Origin: Nautilus pompilius
Lineage: Eukaryota; Mollusca; Cephalopoda; Nautilida; Nautilidae
Assembly (NCBI GenBank): GCA_018389105.1
Contig: JACATO010001057.1
Location: forward strand, 124,001-188,000
DNA: 64,000 nucleotides
Reading direction: 5' to 3'
Numbering within the stretch: position 1 is the first letter of the stretch; each line of letters begins with the position of its first letter. The position numbers and the translations under genes were made by a program. This document shows, in pieces, positions 12,360 to 26,000 of the stretch. The notes beneath the pieces are model-generated. The model searched no databases and had not been told where the DNA came from. It worked only from the letters and a program-made list of their open reading frames with translations.

Positions 12360-12405
12360 CACAACAGTTACCGCTAGATTTGCGGTAATGGATGTTAGTG
12401 TTGTG
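12360..12405. repeat. Imperfect palindrome (hairpin)
   Basis: TTACCGC (12368-12374) pairs with GCGGTAA (12382-12388) around a 7-bp loop. Outside them CACAACA (12360-12366) pairs with TGTTGTG (12399-12405). Confidence 0.7.
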
Positions 12406-12519
12406 ATCAGACATTCGTTATGCGCATCTAAGTTATTCACCAATCAGCATGACTAATGATAAATAAAACTGAAATATGTTTAAAACCAGTCGTTAAAGGG
12501 TCAACATCAGGAATAGTTC

Positions 12520-12714
12520 TTAGAATACCAACTCATTAAGATTCCTTAATGTCTGCTCTCTTTCCAGTCCAGAGATAAACACCTCTCTGAAATACAAGTT
12601 TAGTGGATTCAAAATCCAGTCGTAGAATGTGTTAACAGGGGCTTTGGAGTCGCTGAGAGGGGTCATCTCAGTATTCTGTAGATTAAAATATTCCCAGGTT
12701 GGGAAACACAGCAC
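12520..12714 (-). CDS. Unidentified open segment, minus strand, upstream of 12.1-12.3 kb segment
   Basis: The minus strand reads PVNTFYDWILNPLNLYFREV then FISGLEREQTLRNLNELVF-stop. A possible donor TTG|GTATTC sits at its end, in position to splice towards the segment at 12337. Protein-like composition is the only support; no family is recognised. Confidence 0.22.
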   Translation of the reverse strand: MLCFPTWEYFNLQNTEMTPLSDSKAPVNTFYDWILNPLNLYFREVFISGLEREQTLRNLNELVF

Positions 12715-15700
12715 TAGACCAAGGAAGCTTCAAAGCCTTATATGACTCACTGATAGTCAGACTAATTAATAGCTGAGAAATAAGAAAAGATGGAGAGGGA
12801 CAAAAATCTGCAGTATGCGAAACTCCAACTCCTACTATCAAAGAACCATTTCTATGCAGGGTCAGGCGAAAATATCTGTAAGACAAACTAGTACTATATC
12901 TAATCACCCTAGTGAATCTTTAAACTCACTTAACTAATTATAGTACAATCTACCAAAGCAATACTGGCTCCATTGCTTATTGTATTATAATCTCTAAATT
13001 AATTAATTCTGTCAGTTAGAGATGCATGTATATGCAAGCATTCATTAAAAGGTAGCAAGGCCCTGGAGATTTCATCAGCAACTTATGCAACCAGCTTCTT
13101 CCTTAGTAGCAGTGACTGATGTGTAATCTGCAATTGTAGTCTGTAACTGTAGACATACCTGACGAGGTTGCACACTGCCCTGGTCACCATTAACAAGTGT
13201 TATTAATCCTGCTCTTCATGGAGCTGAGCACTTCTTGACCATCAGAACGTGTGACCACTCGTTAGCAGGGTGCTGGTCAAGATGCGTGGTGTTATGACAA
13301 GCAATGGACACATTACAGTAGCCATAAGCTTTTACTACTGAACAAGCAGACACACCTATTGCAAATTAACATTGTTGAACTTCAAAACTAAACCCCGATG
13401 ATAACAGTGGCAGGGAAAGATCACTGAAACATCTGTTAAGTAGTGAGTTCTGTTACTATTAATAGGTGAGCAGAAATCTACTTTCTGAAAGATGTTTTTT
13501 TATATAAGATAGCAAATACAAAACAGGAAGAAAAAAAAAGTGACACACATACATATGTGTGTGTGTGTGTGTGTATATGGGTGCCTGTAGTCAGTCTGTT
13601 AAGAATTTAAAATGCTCACCTGGCAAATCCTGTCATTTACAATGCATTACATTACCTGCTCTGCAGGTAAAGTTGGCAATGTGTCAACATGGGTTGAAAA
13701 GGAAAAAGAAATGTCAGGTGAATAAAGGTGCGACACAAGTTCAAATTTCATGAACTTTTTATAAGCAATATAAAGAAACTGAAAAGAAAAAAGTTACAAT
13801 CAATCTGAAAGTGTCAACACCAACCCAATTCTAAATATTGCCATTTTTTAAGGAATAAATAAATAAATAGAGTCAGCAAATGAAAAACAAACTTGGAAGC
13901 TCAAGTTTTCAACAAATAGCTATAAAATCCTTAAAAAAAAAAGGTCTATTAAAAATGATTTTGTGGCAATAGCAACAACAATGGAATGAGACTGAAGTAA
14001 TCATTACAACATCTTATGGAAATAAGGCTAATCTTTACATGGCAATTATAAATTATCTTTCACATTTAATGTCACGTAAAGATGTCTTTTGGTCCTTTTC
14101 AACTGTCATTAAAAATGGCTTTTCATAATAGCAATTATAAAGAATTAAAACGCCTACATGAGCATTTAGTCCTAGTTATTGCTACTTTTTCACTTTCTCT
14201 TGTAACCTTTTGGTTCTGTGCCAGTAAAAAAAGAAAGAAGAAACAGACAGTTGCTTTACTAATCTGAATTGTGAACCACAGCAGCAGGGAGGAAAAAAAA
14301 AAATAAAAACGCTGTGAAGACCTATTTTCCATATATATACATTAATCAACGTTGATTTGCTAGGTACATAGCTCCACAGCAGGTGGGAGGCCTTATGTAC
14401 ATACACATACCTGTCAATCCCTTGAGAAACATGTCAGTGTGATTGTTCTATTTCCTTGAGATTCAAGTGACCTTGATAGTTAAGCCTTTAAAAGTAAACA
14501 TTTACACTTGAAACATAATGCAAAAAATATATTTACAGATGCACACAAAAGACACAGAAACCCATTTATTTATCATATATATATATATATATACAGATAT
14601 TCATCAAAATGAACAATGCTAGTTGTAGAAGATATGTAGTTGTCAGTTCCCAGGCTTTTCGGTGACTCTCTCTATGAAAAAGGTTCTCTCAGTCTTTATT
14701 GCTGTGGGACAGATGTAGTAAGCCTTTAATTACCTGTCTCAAAGATGGGAACCTACCTGTTTTTATTGAGGTCTTCAAACAGAATTAATTTCACTGGTAG
14801 ATAGTCAAAAGGGGAAATTCTCTAGATAGGTACATTTTAAAAGCCAATTTGAATTTAAGAAATTACTAATCAACATTTAATTTACCACATACCTGAAAAA
14901 AGGTTTCTTTTTATAATAATTTGTATATTGCTAACATCGATCAATTCCAGTAAAGTGAATCATCTGATACATTCAAATATGTGCAAGTGATGTCATAACT
15001 GTCAAGACCTCAAACAATACGCATTTCATAGCTGTGTTAGAAGGGGCTTTTGTGATGCCACTTCTTTTTTTTATTCTCACTTAAAGAGTTCAAAAATGCA
15101 TCATCATCTCAAGTACAGATCTTTCTTTCTTCCTTATATAAATTTAATAATTAGTCATTGATAATTTAGCATTGAAACCAGATTATAAAATGGCAGTGAT
15201 ATAATAGCAGTTGCCTCTCATAAATCAAAATGGCCATTCACAAATTGCATTCAAACACCCAAGTTTCTGCATGTAGGAGCTGCTGTTCCCATAGAAACCA
15301 CCTTTTTTTAGGTAGCATGACCTGGTGTTAAAGAACATCCAAAGTGACCAGACAAATGTCGATATAATCTAAGATTGTGCGCACTTTGTTTTGGTGTTGA
15401 GCTGAGCCACACAACATTTTAAATCAGAAAAATAAGAGATTTGAATGAACATAATTTGTACTGAATGTTTTATGTGGTTACAACTGGAAGGTAAGTCCAA
15501 TGTGTAATCCTGCTATGTAATTGCTAATGTAGCAATAGCTACCTGAGCTAAACACTAGGTTTTGAGTTTCCAAATTAGAAAAGGTAGTAAAACAAAAGCA
15601 GACATGAGGGTTCAGGTAAAACTTATTTTTTTTTGTTTGTTTTCCATATTGAGATTTTCAGAAAATGGAATTTTCTCTCAATTCAGTAATAATTATAAAA

Positions 15701-17129
15701 AAAATGGCAGTACCATTAGGAGGAGAAATAATTAAAAATCTAAAAAATATTAATATTTACCTGAATGCTCAGTACGTTGTTTTCCCAGAGCACTGCAGAC
15801 TGATAGGGGTGACTTTTTTTTATTATATAATTCCAAAAAATATATAAACAACAAACATCTTCTAAAAATACATTTAGTAGGTCAATATTTATGAAGTTAC
15901 TTTACTGCGCTGTATGTTCGAAAACTAAAATATATACCAAAAAATCTCACTACATCAGTCAGCAAGTACAGTAACTGAAAGTAGAAAGTCAGTGTAGCTT
16001 CTTACCATTAAGTATTTTGTATTGTAATGCTGCATGTTTTACATTAAAGGCATCAATAATGAACAGACGGAAAGCAGGCTATGTATGTATACATTTTCCA
16101 CATAACTATCATACTGACAGGTGCTAACTTTAAACAATTCCAACTCTGCTAGTGACTATAGTTCCTTTTGTGTGTCTCATCTCTACCAGCCTACACAATG
16201 AGTCTTTTCCACTACTAATCAGAAGAGATCTAGTAGGTTCTCGTCCAAGTAAAGTTGCCAGTGTTCAGTACACTTGTATCATAGTTCAGAACACCTCTAC
16301 CAGGATGTTATCCACATTCCTCTCTCTCCCACAATCACCTTCTTGTCTAGAGCCAGCCTTTTGACAAAAGAAACGAAAACCTAAGTCTGGTCAGGGAGGA
16401 AAGACTGCATGTTATATTTGTTAAAGCAGAATTTCCATTAGGATTGATTACTTGTGAATTTTAATAGAAACATTCAAATAAAACCTGGGTGAAATATATA
16501 TCACCATAATGGTATCAGGGTTGAGTTTAATCTACCTGCCCACTGCATGCATTGACAAACGTCCAATTCAGTTATTCTTTTAACTGTAAAAAGGAGGTAT
16601 TTATAAATTAAAGAGTTAGTGCTGTAGCAGTAATTTACTTTGATAAGCATTTGCTGTATACAAATGTTAAAGCTGACAACACGACTCAACAAACCTCGTA
16701 GGTGCTGTTTCAGGCCCTTTTTAAAAAAAAAAAAAAATGAGTCAATTATTATTCATCTGATCTGATGTTTATAGATTTAAAGTGTATATACAGCATGTAA
16801 TGTCAGCAATAAGTTTGTGTTTGGGTAGCTGATAAAGCCAAAATGTCCTGACATTTGAAGTTTATTTTCTTGACAACTGCACGAGAAAAAATAAGAGTGC
16901 AGCCAGCTTACCACAATACGGTAGATGTCACTTTACAGAAACCTCTCTGTCACCAGCAAAAAGTTGTCATTATCGGAAAGTTGCCAATAAGCGAAAAGCT
17001 TCTGTAGTTGTGGAACCATAGCACTGGAATGTGCATTAAAAGTGTCTGGTCTGATGATATGTTGAAAATTAAAGATGAACCACCTAAAAATTCAGCTCTC
17101 TACAACGTGTGTGTAAAACAAAAAATGTA
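12715..17129. other. AT-rich DNA, no gene recognised
   Basis: Many A/T runs and scattered TA repeats (14574-14592). Open frames are short and Lys/Phe/Ile-rich, as expected by chance. Confidence 0.5.
13541..13575. repeat. CA/TG dinucleotide repeat
   Basis: ACACACATACAT runs into (TG)n and TATATG, a simple microsatellite that also creates a short open frame with no coding value. Confidence 0.9.
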
Positions 17130-17463
17130 GAAGGCACATACATATAGTACTGTACTACAATAGCTCCTAGAATGAGTAAGGCGAGTGAGGTGCATAATTT
17201 TAAAAGTAGAACTGTTTTTATACCAAAGATTCACTTTCTGAATAACAGGCCTCCATGCCATCTTGTAGGCACTTACAGCCCCAGTTTGTGCTGATCTCAC
17301 ACTTCTCCAAAGTTCCATTTCAATTCTTCAGAATGTGTGAAACAACAGATTTTGAAACATCAAAATTTTCTGCTACTTGCACTTGCTTAGCATAGAGTTC
17401 ATGCAGGGCATCCAGAACCAGAACTTTATTGGTGAGAGATGGGTCCACACATTTGGCAGCCAT
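17130..17463 (-). pseudogene. Tigger/pogo transposase N-terminal fragment (CENP-B-like HTH)
   Basis: From ATG 17463 the minus strand reads MAAKCVDPSLTNKVLVLDAL and VQVAENFDVSKSVVSHILKN. This is a helix-turn-helix of the CENP-B/pogo kind (Q-VA--F-VSKS-VS-ILKN). A stop follows, and further similarity continues in frame to about 17200. The catalytic part is not visible, so this is a truncated relic. Confidence 0.65.
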
Positions 17464-19989
17464 GACACACAACAGATTCATTCAGTTTGCTATAAAAGCT
17501 GCTTAAAGGGAAGTGACAGCTGTGTATCCAAACACACAGCAAGTGGCGATGGTATGTCAACCCTTAAAATGACACCTGTTTGTCTCCCTTGAATGCTTTG
17601 ATATGGCAATGTGTTGATAAGATGACCTCCATACTCCCACATATAGTTCACTGAAGTATGCCTGCTCAACATAAAAAATCAGATCAGGGTTTGTCAAGAA
17701 CTTCCTCTATTAATTGAGCTTCTGTAACCATCAAAGAGGCAAATCAATGCTAATGATCCTAATGTAACCTTTCCATTCCAGCACTGTATTAATTTATATA
17801 GAACAATAAACTATTTTATCCAAGCTGCCCTTGTGCTGGGTCTACAATAAAATTGTGCGATCATACATTTTTGTTGGATATGTAGTCTTTTTCAGTACCT
17901 AGTAACACACTCATTTAAGATGTTGTGTTTGTAATGTCCTAGAAATGATAAAGAAACACATTAAAAAAAAAAAAACAAATAATTTTTTAAGTTCTCTCTC
18001 CAAAACAAAACGATTTACCCTAACACAAAAAAACAAACTTTTCTCTTAAATGGATTAATTATAAATTAAAGGGCTCCCATACACACACACCACACACCAC
18101 ACACACTCACTCACTCACTCACTCACACACTCACTTTTATCCGGAATTTAGCCTGAACTAGAATTACATTAAGAGAAATTATTACATTAATCACAAGAAG
18201 ATATCAGGAAGATAGTTATAGATAAATGATGCTAAGCAACAAAATGCTTAGTAGATGATGTTAATAATTCACATCTACGCACAACAAACAATTTTAATTA
18301 ACATTAAATTTTAAAAAAAGGAAAAAAAATAAAATTTGATATGCAAATGTTGTTTCATAGAAAATAAAGACAATGAAAATCATCCAAATTTCCTTTACAC
18401 CTCTCTGAAGAGCTGATATTGCTTATTCAGAGAGGTTTACTAATCTTCATATGAAAGCGGCAGACAGCTGTGTACTAGGATCAGGTAAACAAAAGTGGTA
18501 GAGATGACAAGGCACAACTACATTAAATGACATGGCAGATTTTCATTTCTGTCATCAAAGAAGACTCTTGTCGTTTACAACAGTAATCTTACCACCTCAG
18601 ATCACCACAGGTATAACAAAAAGCAAATTTTCAGTCACAGCTAAAAGTAGCTAACTGTATTTCATTAGTAAAACCAAGCATTATTTCTTGTTAATTGTTC
18701 TGCACCATTTTTTTTTTTGTTTGTAAATTTGTTTGTCTCTTTTTTACATTACTTATATATATTTTAAAACAAGACATAATAATTCCTAATAAATTTTAAA
18801 AAAAAATTTTTTTATAGAAAAATCATTTGTCTGATTCTGGCTTGTTATAGGGTTTTATGTAAATGAACTCATTAAAAAATACTAACATTTGGAATATTAA
18901 AGACTGTTTAAATAATACCTTATTATAAGCTTGTTACAGTATATCAGAGAGGCAGGAAATTCACAATATACTAGTCACAGTTGTCCCTGTTCTCCAACTT
19001 TTAACTAGATGGATCCTTTGGAGGCAGAGGGTTAAATTAGCAATGCTACCACTAATCAATTCTCTGTCAAAACCCAACTTGATAAGTCTCAAAGAGGCGT
19101 TGAGGATAAAACCATGCTCACCTGGGCTACATGACTTCCAAATCATGTACACTGTTGTGATGGTTTCGCACTGAGTATAACCAGGTTTGGGAAGGTACTG
19201 GGATCGAAGTCTCAATAAAAGCCATTCCATGATACTAGACAAACAGTAGGGGGAAGAGGAGAAAATGAATAGAGAAAGAGGAAACAAGATCATTCAAAAT
19301 CATGCAAGTAAATACGAACCAAAAACAAGAACTCCAGAGTGGCCGAAAGAAATGGATGCAGATGAAGTCTTCAAGCCAGAGGCACAAGCCTTCTATATAA
19401 GAGATTATTAATGTCCAAGACAAGATCAAAGCAGCAAAGCAAAAGGTGGGGGTTATGATTTTATACAAGATCAGCCCAACTATTTTACTAGGGAGATAGT
19501 GAGAGTAAGATCTGAGGTACAGGTACTGTTGAATCTGAATTTTTTGGATAGAAGTAATACATTCATAAAAAATAGCTAAAGATCTAGTGTTTGTATCAGA
19601 TTTTTCCCTTGAAATGCTTCCTCTGATTGAGGAGTAAATACAGTATTTCAGATTTCAATAACCATAACTTAAACTACAGGTATGAATAAGCAGAAGGTAA
19701 AAGTCTGGAAGTGAAGAAATGAATGGACAATAGTTAGGACAATATATCCAAGTTCTGCTCGTGAATCCACAAGACAGTCAAAACACCACACATTGCACTG
19801 GCTACCAAAAACATTCAACCTGTCTACAAAAGAAATGATTATTTCTTTGGAACCAGACTGTGTTGGTGAAGATGCCGAAGTGACTTGACTTAAAGGGAAA
19901 TTCTTGATGGAATTGCAAGTATTTTGAGAAGAGCTCCTCACACTTGAATGAAGCTAGAAACAAAAGATATCACAAAGATCATCCAAGAG
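17464..19989. other. AT-rich DNA, no gene recognised
   Basis: Simple CA repeat at 18.08-18.14 kb. Short open frames at 18.96-19.94 kb may be worn 5' parts of the LINE relic or chance; no motif found. Confidence 0.45.
18080..18136. repeat. CACA / CACTCACT simple repeat
   Basis: (CA)n passes into (CACT)n, plus-strand 18080-18136. Confidence 0.9.
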
Positions 19990-21830
19990 GCAATTTTTAA
20001 AAGCTGAAGACAGGACTGAATATTAACCATATCAGGCAAAAGTCCAAATGGTCCACAACAGAATTACTTAAGCATGATTTATAGCTGAAACAGACTCTGG
20101 TGAAGACACTAACAATGATCTGAACGGGGAGTGTGCAGCTTTCATTAAAACTGAAAGACAGTGGACTTTCCAGATGCCTCAATGATGAAAACCGCAGAAA
20201 GGGATTGTAAAACTCTTCTTGAAAATGACTCTGGAAAAACTGTGGTAGCAGTAGACAATGATGCACAATACAGAAAGATAAATAGCATAAATATAAGCAA
20301 GGAAAGCAAAGGGAGGCTAACAGTAAGATTAGATAAAAGCTTGCATGACAGCATGACCAGTCCTTTACAACCTAAAAAATCTGAGAGCATCATAAGGCAC
20401 CAAAAAAAAAAAAAAAAGGCATCAGGTCCAGAGGGTATAAACAACAAGATACTGATCTATCCAGGTAAGAATGAGCAGAGTAATCTTGCTGACTCTTCAA
20501 TACTAACTGGAAGCAAGGATGCCCTACCACTTGCTGTAAAGGCAATAGTTAGCTTGTGCCTAAAAAAGAAACAAGACAGAAAGAAAGCAGCTAGCTACAG
20601 AATAATTAGCATCACCAGCTGCACATCATTCAAATCAATGAGAATGCTTCTGAGAAACAACCTTTCCAGTATTTGTAGACAGAGAACGCTTATGGCAGGG
20701 TCTGGAAGAGGGGAGTCCTCTCTGGAATGGGAGGGGAAATGTACAAATTGATTATAGCTTACTTAGAAGACAGCACTGTATGAGTTTACCTGGATAGTAC
20801 TAGGAGCAGAAAGTACAAGCCCAAACAAGGAATTCCCAAGCATAGTGTCTTGTCTCCAATATTGTTCTTGGTGTTTATTAACAACCTGATTGCTCAGAAC
20901 TGTTTCATTTTCTGATAATCCAAACATTAGAGCCTTCTCTTGAAATAAGAATGGTGCATGTGTTGCAGGAAGGCTTTAGGCATGGGTAGTGTCCATAAAA
21001 AAAAATAAAAATAACATTCGTGACCTTGACAAAAATCCATTTGTTGCAGAACTGTGAATTACAGATTTGCGCAGATGAATTAACCAAAAAATCTGTAAAG
21101 CGTAAAGAAAATAGAATGCCCTTTTTACTTCCAGGATAGATGCACAGAGTGGTTCATTCCTACAGGATGCCACTGTTAGAAGTACAAAGCAATGAATGGC
21201 ATGTGCAATAATAAAAGTCTTGGAGGGAAAAGGTATGGTCTTATGCTGTGATGCCAGATCAGTACTATATGCCATCAAATCCAAGACAATCTGGGCCAAC
21301 ACATACTGAGCCTTTTCACAGCTCTGAAAACCTTAAAGAGAAAGACAAGAAACTTGGTGGTACAGTGGGTCTTTGTACTGGAGTTAGGGGAAATGGATGC
21401 CAACAAAATGGACAAAGTTGGAAAACAAGAAAATCACTCATAACCTAAGATTACCTACAATAAAGGATGCAAACTGATGAAGATCATTGCCAAGACCATA
21501 CAAAGTATAGCACATTTGGAATACAGAATGAACAAAGATCTAATTCCTCAGCTGGACATATGTGACCAGGTTACTGCCTTCAGGGCACATGTTAAGAACA
21601 TTTTAAATATATGAAATACCAGTGCAAATATTGCAGGCAGCAGGAAGATATTGTAAATCATATCATCAATGAATGTAAAGTGCATAACCTAAGGTCATCA
21701 AGGCAGTGGACACCATCTTGGTGGACCAGTTGCTAGGGGAAGGGGCACCATTGCGATTTTCTATACCTTTGAGCCTGACCATACAGCTATGCTTTAGGGC
21801 AAAAATAACAACAAACAATCAATAATTTTA
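19990..21830 (+). pseudogene. LINE (Jockey/I-like) pol relic with RT and RNase H
   Basis: Reading across several frames: ASGPEGINNKIL (about 20420-20455) and SYRIISITSCTSFKSMRMLL (20590-20660) match early RT blocks. LEDSTV.VYLDSTRSRKYK then KQGIPKHSVLSPILFLVFIN (about 20765-20885) match the central RT block. IIKVLEGKGMVLCCDARSVL (about 21208-21270) matches an RNase H domain with its 'D(A/S)xSxL' site, and QCKYCRQQEDIVNHIINEC (21620-21680) is a C-terminal zinc-knuckle of the C-x2-C-H-C kind. RT plus RNase H plus terminal finger fits I-group or related LINEs. It is heavily mutated, and the endonuclease part was not recognised upstream. Confidence 0.7.
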
Positions 21831-22596
21831 GATACCTGACTTTTGCCAAGCCATAAAAAGCTTGACTTTCTATAGACAGACAAACATTTGAAAATGTCTT
21901 CCATGAAATCTTATACCTGTAAAAGAAAAAAAGAAGCAAGCCTCTTTAAAATATTTTGTCAGAATTTCTCATTTGTTGTACTCTCAAATATTTGATGATT
22001 CTAAAAACTTTGTGCTTCAATAATTACCAACTGCAGTTAAATAATTCCAATTGAAACGATATATCAAGTACATAGAATCTCAATAATTCTGTAAGACAGT
22101 CTTCTGTTTCTTGTCAGCCTTGGTATCAGACGGATTAGTTTACTTACAAAAATCAATGAACCATAATATCTATGATACAAACACATAAACAAGAGAGAAA
22201 ATGCAGATTAATTAAGAAAAACAATTTAAGTGGTAGACATTTACAGAAAATATTATTTTGCTTATGTTTCAGAGTTTTTCCGTCATTGTCTTCAGGATAA
22301 ACATGATAAGGTCTCTCTCTGGTTAAGGGTAAGTTTATGATGATTCCTACACCAAGTAAATTGTTGGAGAGAATTCCATCTCTGTAACAATGTCAGGATC
22401 AATCAATCAATTAATTAATTAATTAGCTTTGCCATCAAACAGTCCTCAGCAGACCTAATGTGAAAGCAATGACACGAGAAATTTCTGAAACATCAATAAA
22501 AACAAGGTTATTTAAGCAGCAATAACACCCCAGAAATTAAAATGGACATTGGATGGTCACTTAACTATTTTAATCTAAGTCAAGGAACCAAAATTC
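21831..22596. other. Intergenic AT-rich DNA downstream of MALSU1
   Basis: Apart from an (ATTA)n-like run (22410-22427), nothing recognisable. It begins just beyond the MALSU1 poly(A) signals. Confidence 0.5.
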
Positions 22597-22853
22597 TTTA
22601 TTTTGAAATCTACTGCACTATCATTCAGTGTATAAACAAATAACATTTGTCATCAAATTTCTCCATTCTTATTACAGTTTAATGCAGTAAATATACTCTA
22701 TATTAGAGGGCTTTACCAATACTGGTTATTGTTGTACTCTAAAATTGCAGCCATAAGTTTACAAAATGAAATAGCAAACATAAACCAAAAAATTGACCTT
22801 TGCAGCCAAATGTCTAAGCCTCTTTACTCTCCAGTCTTCCTCTACTGCTGGAA

Positions 22854-23005
22854 TCAGTGGTGATAATGGCTTTCCAAAAACGTGTATGAATAAGGATCTT
22901 CCTCTGTCTGACATTGATCGTCATATTTTTCTCCAACTGACCACAACATCTCCAAGTCATAGACTTCTCGGACTTTTGGCTTGAAAATGTGTAAGGAAAT
23001 ATTAC
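22854..23005 (-). CDS. MALSU1: MALSU1 exon 4 (C-terminus and stop)
   Basis: The acceptor is TATTTAG at 23006-23007 (minus). The exon completes a Gly codon and encodes NISLHIFKPKVREVYDLEML and WSVGEKYDDQ, the conserved end of the RsfS fold, followed by a poorly conserved tail ending HYHH-stop (TGA at 22856-22854). Candidate poly(A) signals on the minus strand are ATTAAA (22683-22678) and AATAAA (22602-22597), giving a 3' UTR of roughly 170-270 bp. Confidence 0.92.
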
Positions 23006-26000
23006 CTAAATAAACAAGGAAATAAATACATTTAAAAATTAAAAGCTTATTTGAAAAAAAGAACTGAAAGAATATATTTGCAAAACCGTGCTGACCTTCA
23101 AACAGTAACAGGGAAGGGCCAGTCAGCAAACATCAGAGCAACTGGCTGCTCAGTATTAATTGAAAGTGGGAGGAATGAATTATGGGAAAGTGTGTGGCTC
23201 TGGCTGTGCATAAACTTGGTTTACTGTTACATAAATAGGAAAAAATATGTATGGATAAACTCGAAATAAGAAACATTTTCTTAAAAAGGTCACTTAATAG
23301 AGAAAAAAAAATTAATTTGAGCTGGTTAATTAATACATACAAAAGCTCCAATAATTACGGATCAGTAGTCAAGGACCCAAGGGCATGCACCTTTATTAAG
23401 CAGAATATGACAGTGGATTTTAAAAAATGCACCTGCAGCAGCATAGTCAGGGTTGTTACAAATCCTTCATCCAACCGTATTAAACTGTAACAACAATTCC
23501 TTGTGTTCTATAGAAGAAACTCAAGAGAAAGCTATTCAAAGACTGAACTGAACTAAGGAAGTTTCTGAAAATAAACTGAGATTACTTCTGAAAAATCAAA
23601 CTCTAACAAATTAGAGAAAATTCAATAGATCCTTCAAACAACTAAAAAGAGAAAAAAAACTGAAAAAAAAACAACAACAAGTAGTTTAAAACAAGGTTGA
23701 TGGGGTTACTGTTTATAAGTATAGCTGTTGAGATAATTAACGATTTTTCAACTCTCAATTTTAGATTTAGAAGAAGAAAGCTAAGATGTAACCTTTCAAA
23801 TGTATGGAAGAACAATAAAATGGGTAGGGATGTGAAATTATCATCTCTGATTACTGATGTGCGTACAATAGGGCAGGTCGATGTTGACACAGGAGTGTGA
23901 GTAAGCAATCAGTAGTTGCATTTCCATGTATAATACGTTAAAATCACAAATATATGAGTTTAACTTGAATATCTTTTTGCGGATTTTGAAATAACTGTTT
24001 AATTTTACTTTTTCACTAGTGTTTTCGGTGCATGTAACCATTTTTTTTCAACTGTCCTTGTCTTGCTATGCTTTAAAAGTCAATGTTACGGACCACTGCG
24101 TGTCCAGCCCCCTATTATATATATATTATAGTTTAAGGACGGTTCTCTGTGTTTATTTTAGAAAATATACGGTGTATTGCCTTGCGCCGACGGCGGACTG
24201 GAATCTTGCTTATAGTGTCATTGCGAGGCCGTGTTTTGCATAGTAACTTACTCTGTAATAATAATTATTTTAGTGAGTGTTTCTATTATTATCATCGGAA
24301 AAAGGGGGGAGGATTATGAGTATATTACAAGCTGAAGACAAGAGTTTGTAACATCATTAATTTATATATCAGATTTTAATATTGAATTTAATTACATTTA
24401 AGGTTGTCTGAGATATTTTTGAAAAAATGCCGAAAGTGAAAACAACGCCGCTAACAAGAAAGAAAAGTGAAGAGAAATATGGCGGTGGTCCTTGTGATTT
24501 AGTGCTCACAGATCCCAGCACCTACAGACAATTGATTCAATATTATTATTATCTAGAATGTGCCGATCCCTGTGCAGATTTTTGGGCTAAAGTGCAGCAT
24601 GTTACCAGGGACTTGAAATCAATTTGGTTGTCTGTGAATCCAAGATTACCATTAATTCATGAAAAATCCATTGACAGAAAAGTTAAAGATCTCTTTGTGA
24701 CTGTGAAAGACATAAATCGCAAGCATGCTAAAGCAAATGCTAAGCGTAATCTGGATTCTAAGTTGGACAAACTCTTTGATATATCAGCCTGTTCCTGTCC
24801 TCTGGAAATTGTGCCTTGCAACGATTCTAGGATATATTGCAAAAAAGACAAATGCACAAAAGAACACATCATCTGCGTTTGTCCAGCAGCTGCAAAGGTG
24901 CCAATTGAAGAAAGAGCATATCTTCGAGATCAGCGTTCAAAAACAGGACCCAAGGGAGCATTTCAGATGTCTTCGGTGGACATATCTGCTGCCAAAAGAG
25001 ATAGGAGAGCTAAACTGAGAGAGCAACATGTCTTATCTCAGGAGGACATTGAATTAGCAGGACCTTCTACACAGCCTACAGATATCCCTGAACAATCAAA
25101 TTCTGAGGTTCGTGTTTTTTTTTTCTTTGCCTTAGTATATATGAACTAAACGATCATTACCTTGTATGCTATGTTAGTATTTCGAATCACAACTACTTCA
25201 TGCAAAAATTAATGCATTTTTTCTTGTATCTTAATCTGCTGAAGAAGTAATATTCCCTATCTAATCTTTTGTGATTCTTATATTTTCAGGGAGATGAATG
25301 GCAGCCTAACAGGAGGACTTCAGGAGACTACAACCTTCTCAAGTTTCCCAGATATGCTATGGAGCTTGTCAGAGCTGAATGTTCCTCCAGTCTTGGGGCA
25401 GCTCTTGGTAATGCCTTGCTCTATGACATCAAACACCTATTGAGGCCAGAGGTTGACATTAATCAAATCTTAATTGACAAGTGTAAGTTAGACAGGGCTA
25501 AATCAAAAGTAAGAGTAATTAGTGAAGAAGTTGAGTCAGAGACGAAGACACACCTCGTTTGCATGGGTGTAGATGGAAAGCTTGATGATAAAACCTTGAC
25601 ATATAAGGAAACAGAAGCGCAAGAAGGGGGAAATGTTCTCAAAAAGTGTGTTGCTACAGAACATCATCTCACATTCACATATGAAGATGGAAAATCTCCA
25701 GGCACCTATTTGACCCACAGAACAATACCTGTTGTAGGTGCTACTGGCGATGTTCTTGCTCAGGAAGCATTCAGTGTTCTTCAAGAATATGACAGCCTTG
25801 AGAGTATACATGCTATTCTTCTTGACAATACAGCAACAAACACTGGTTCTAAGAGTGGTTTGGTGGTAAAGCTAGAAGAAATTCTTGGGAGGAAGCTGCA
25901 CACAATTGGCTGTGCCCTTCATCAAAATGAACTTCCACTAAGAGCCCTATTTAAAAAACTGGATGGAACAACAACTGGCCCAAGAAGCTTCAATGGACCC

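Noticed and set aside
18961-19293. 110-codon minus-strand open frame
   Set aside because: No motif recognised, AT-rich context, overlapping frames on both strands; left as unexplained intergenic DNA.
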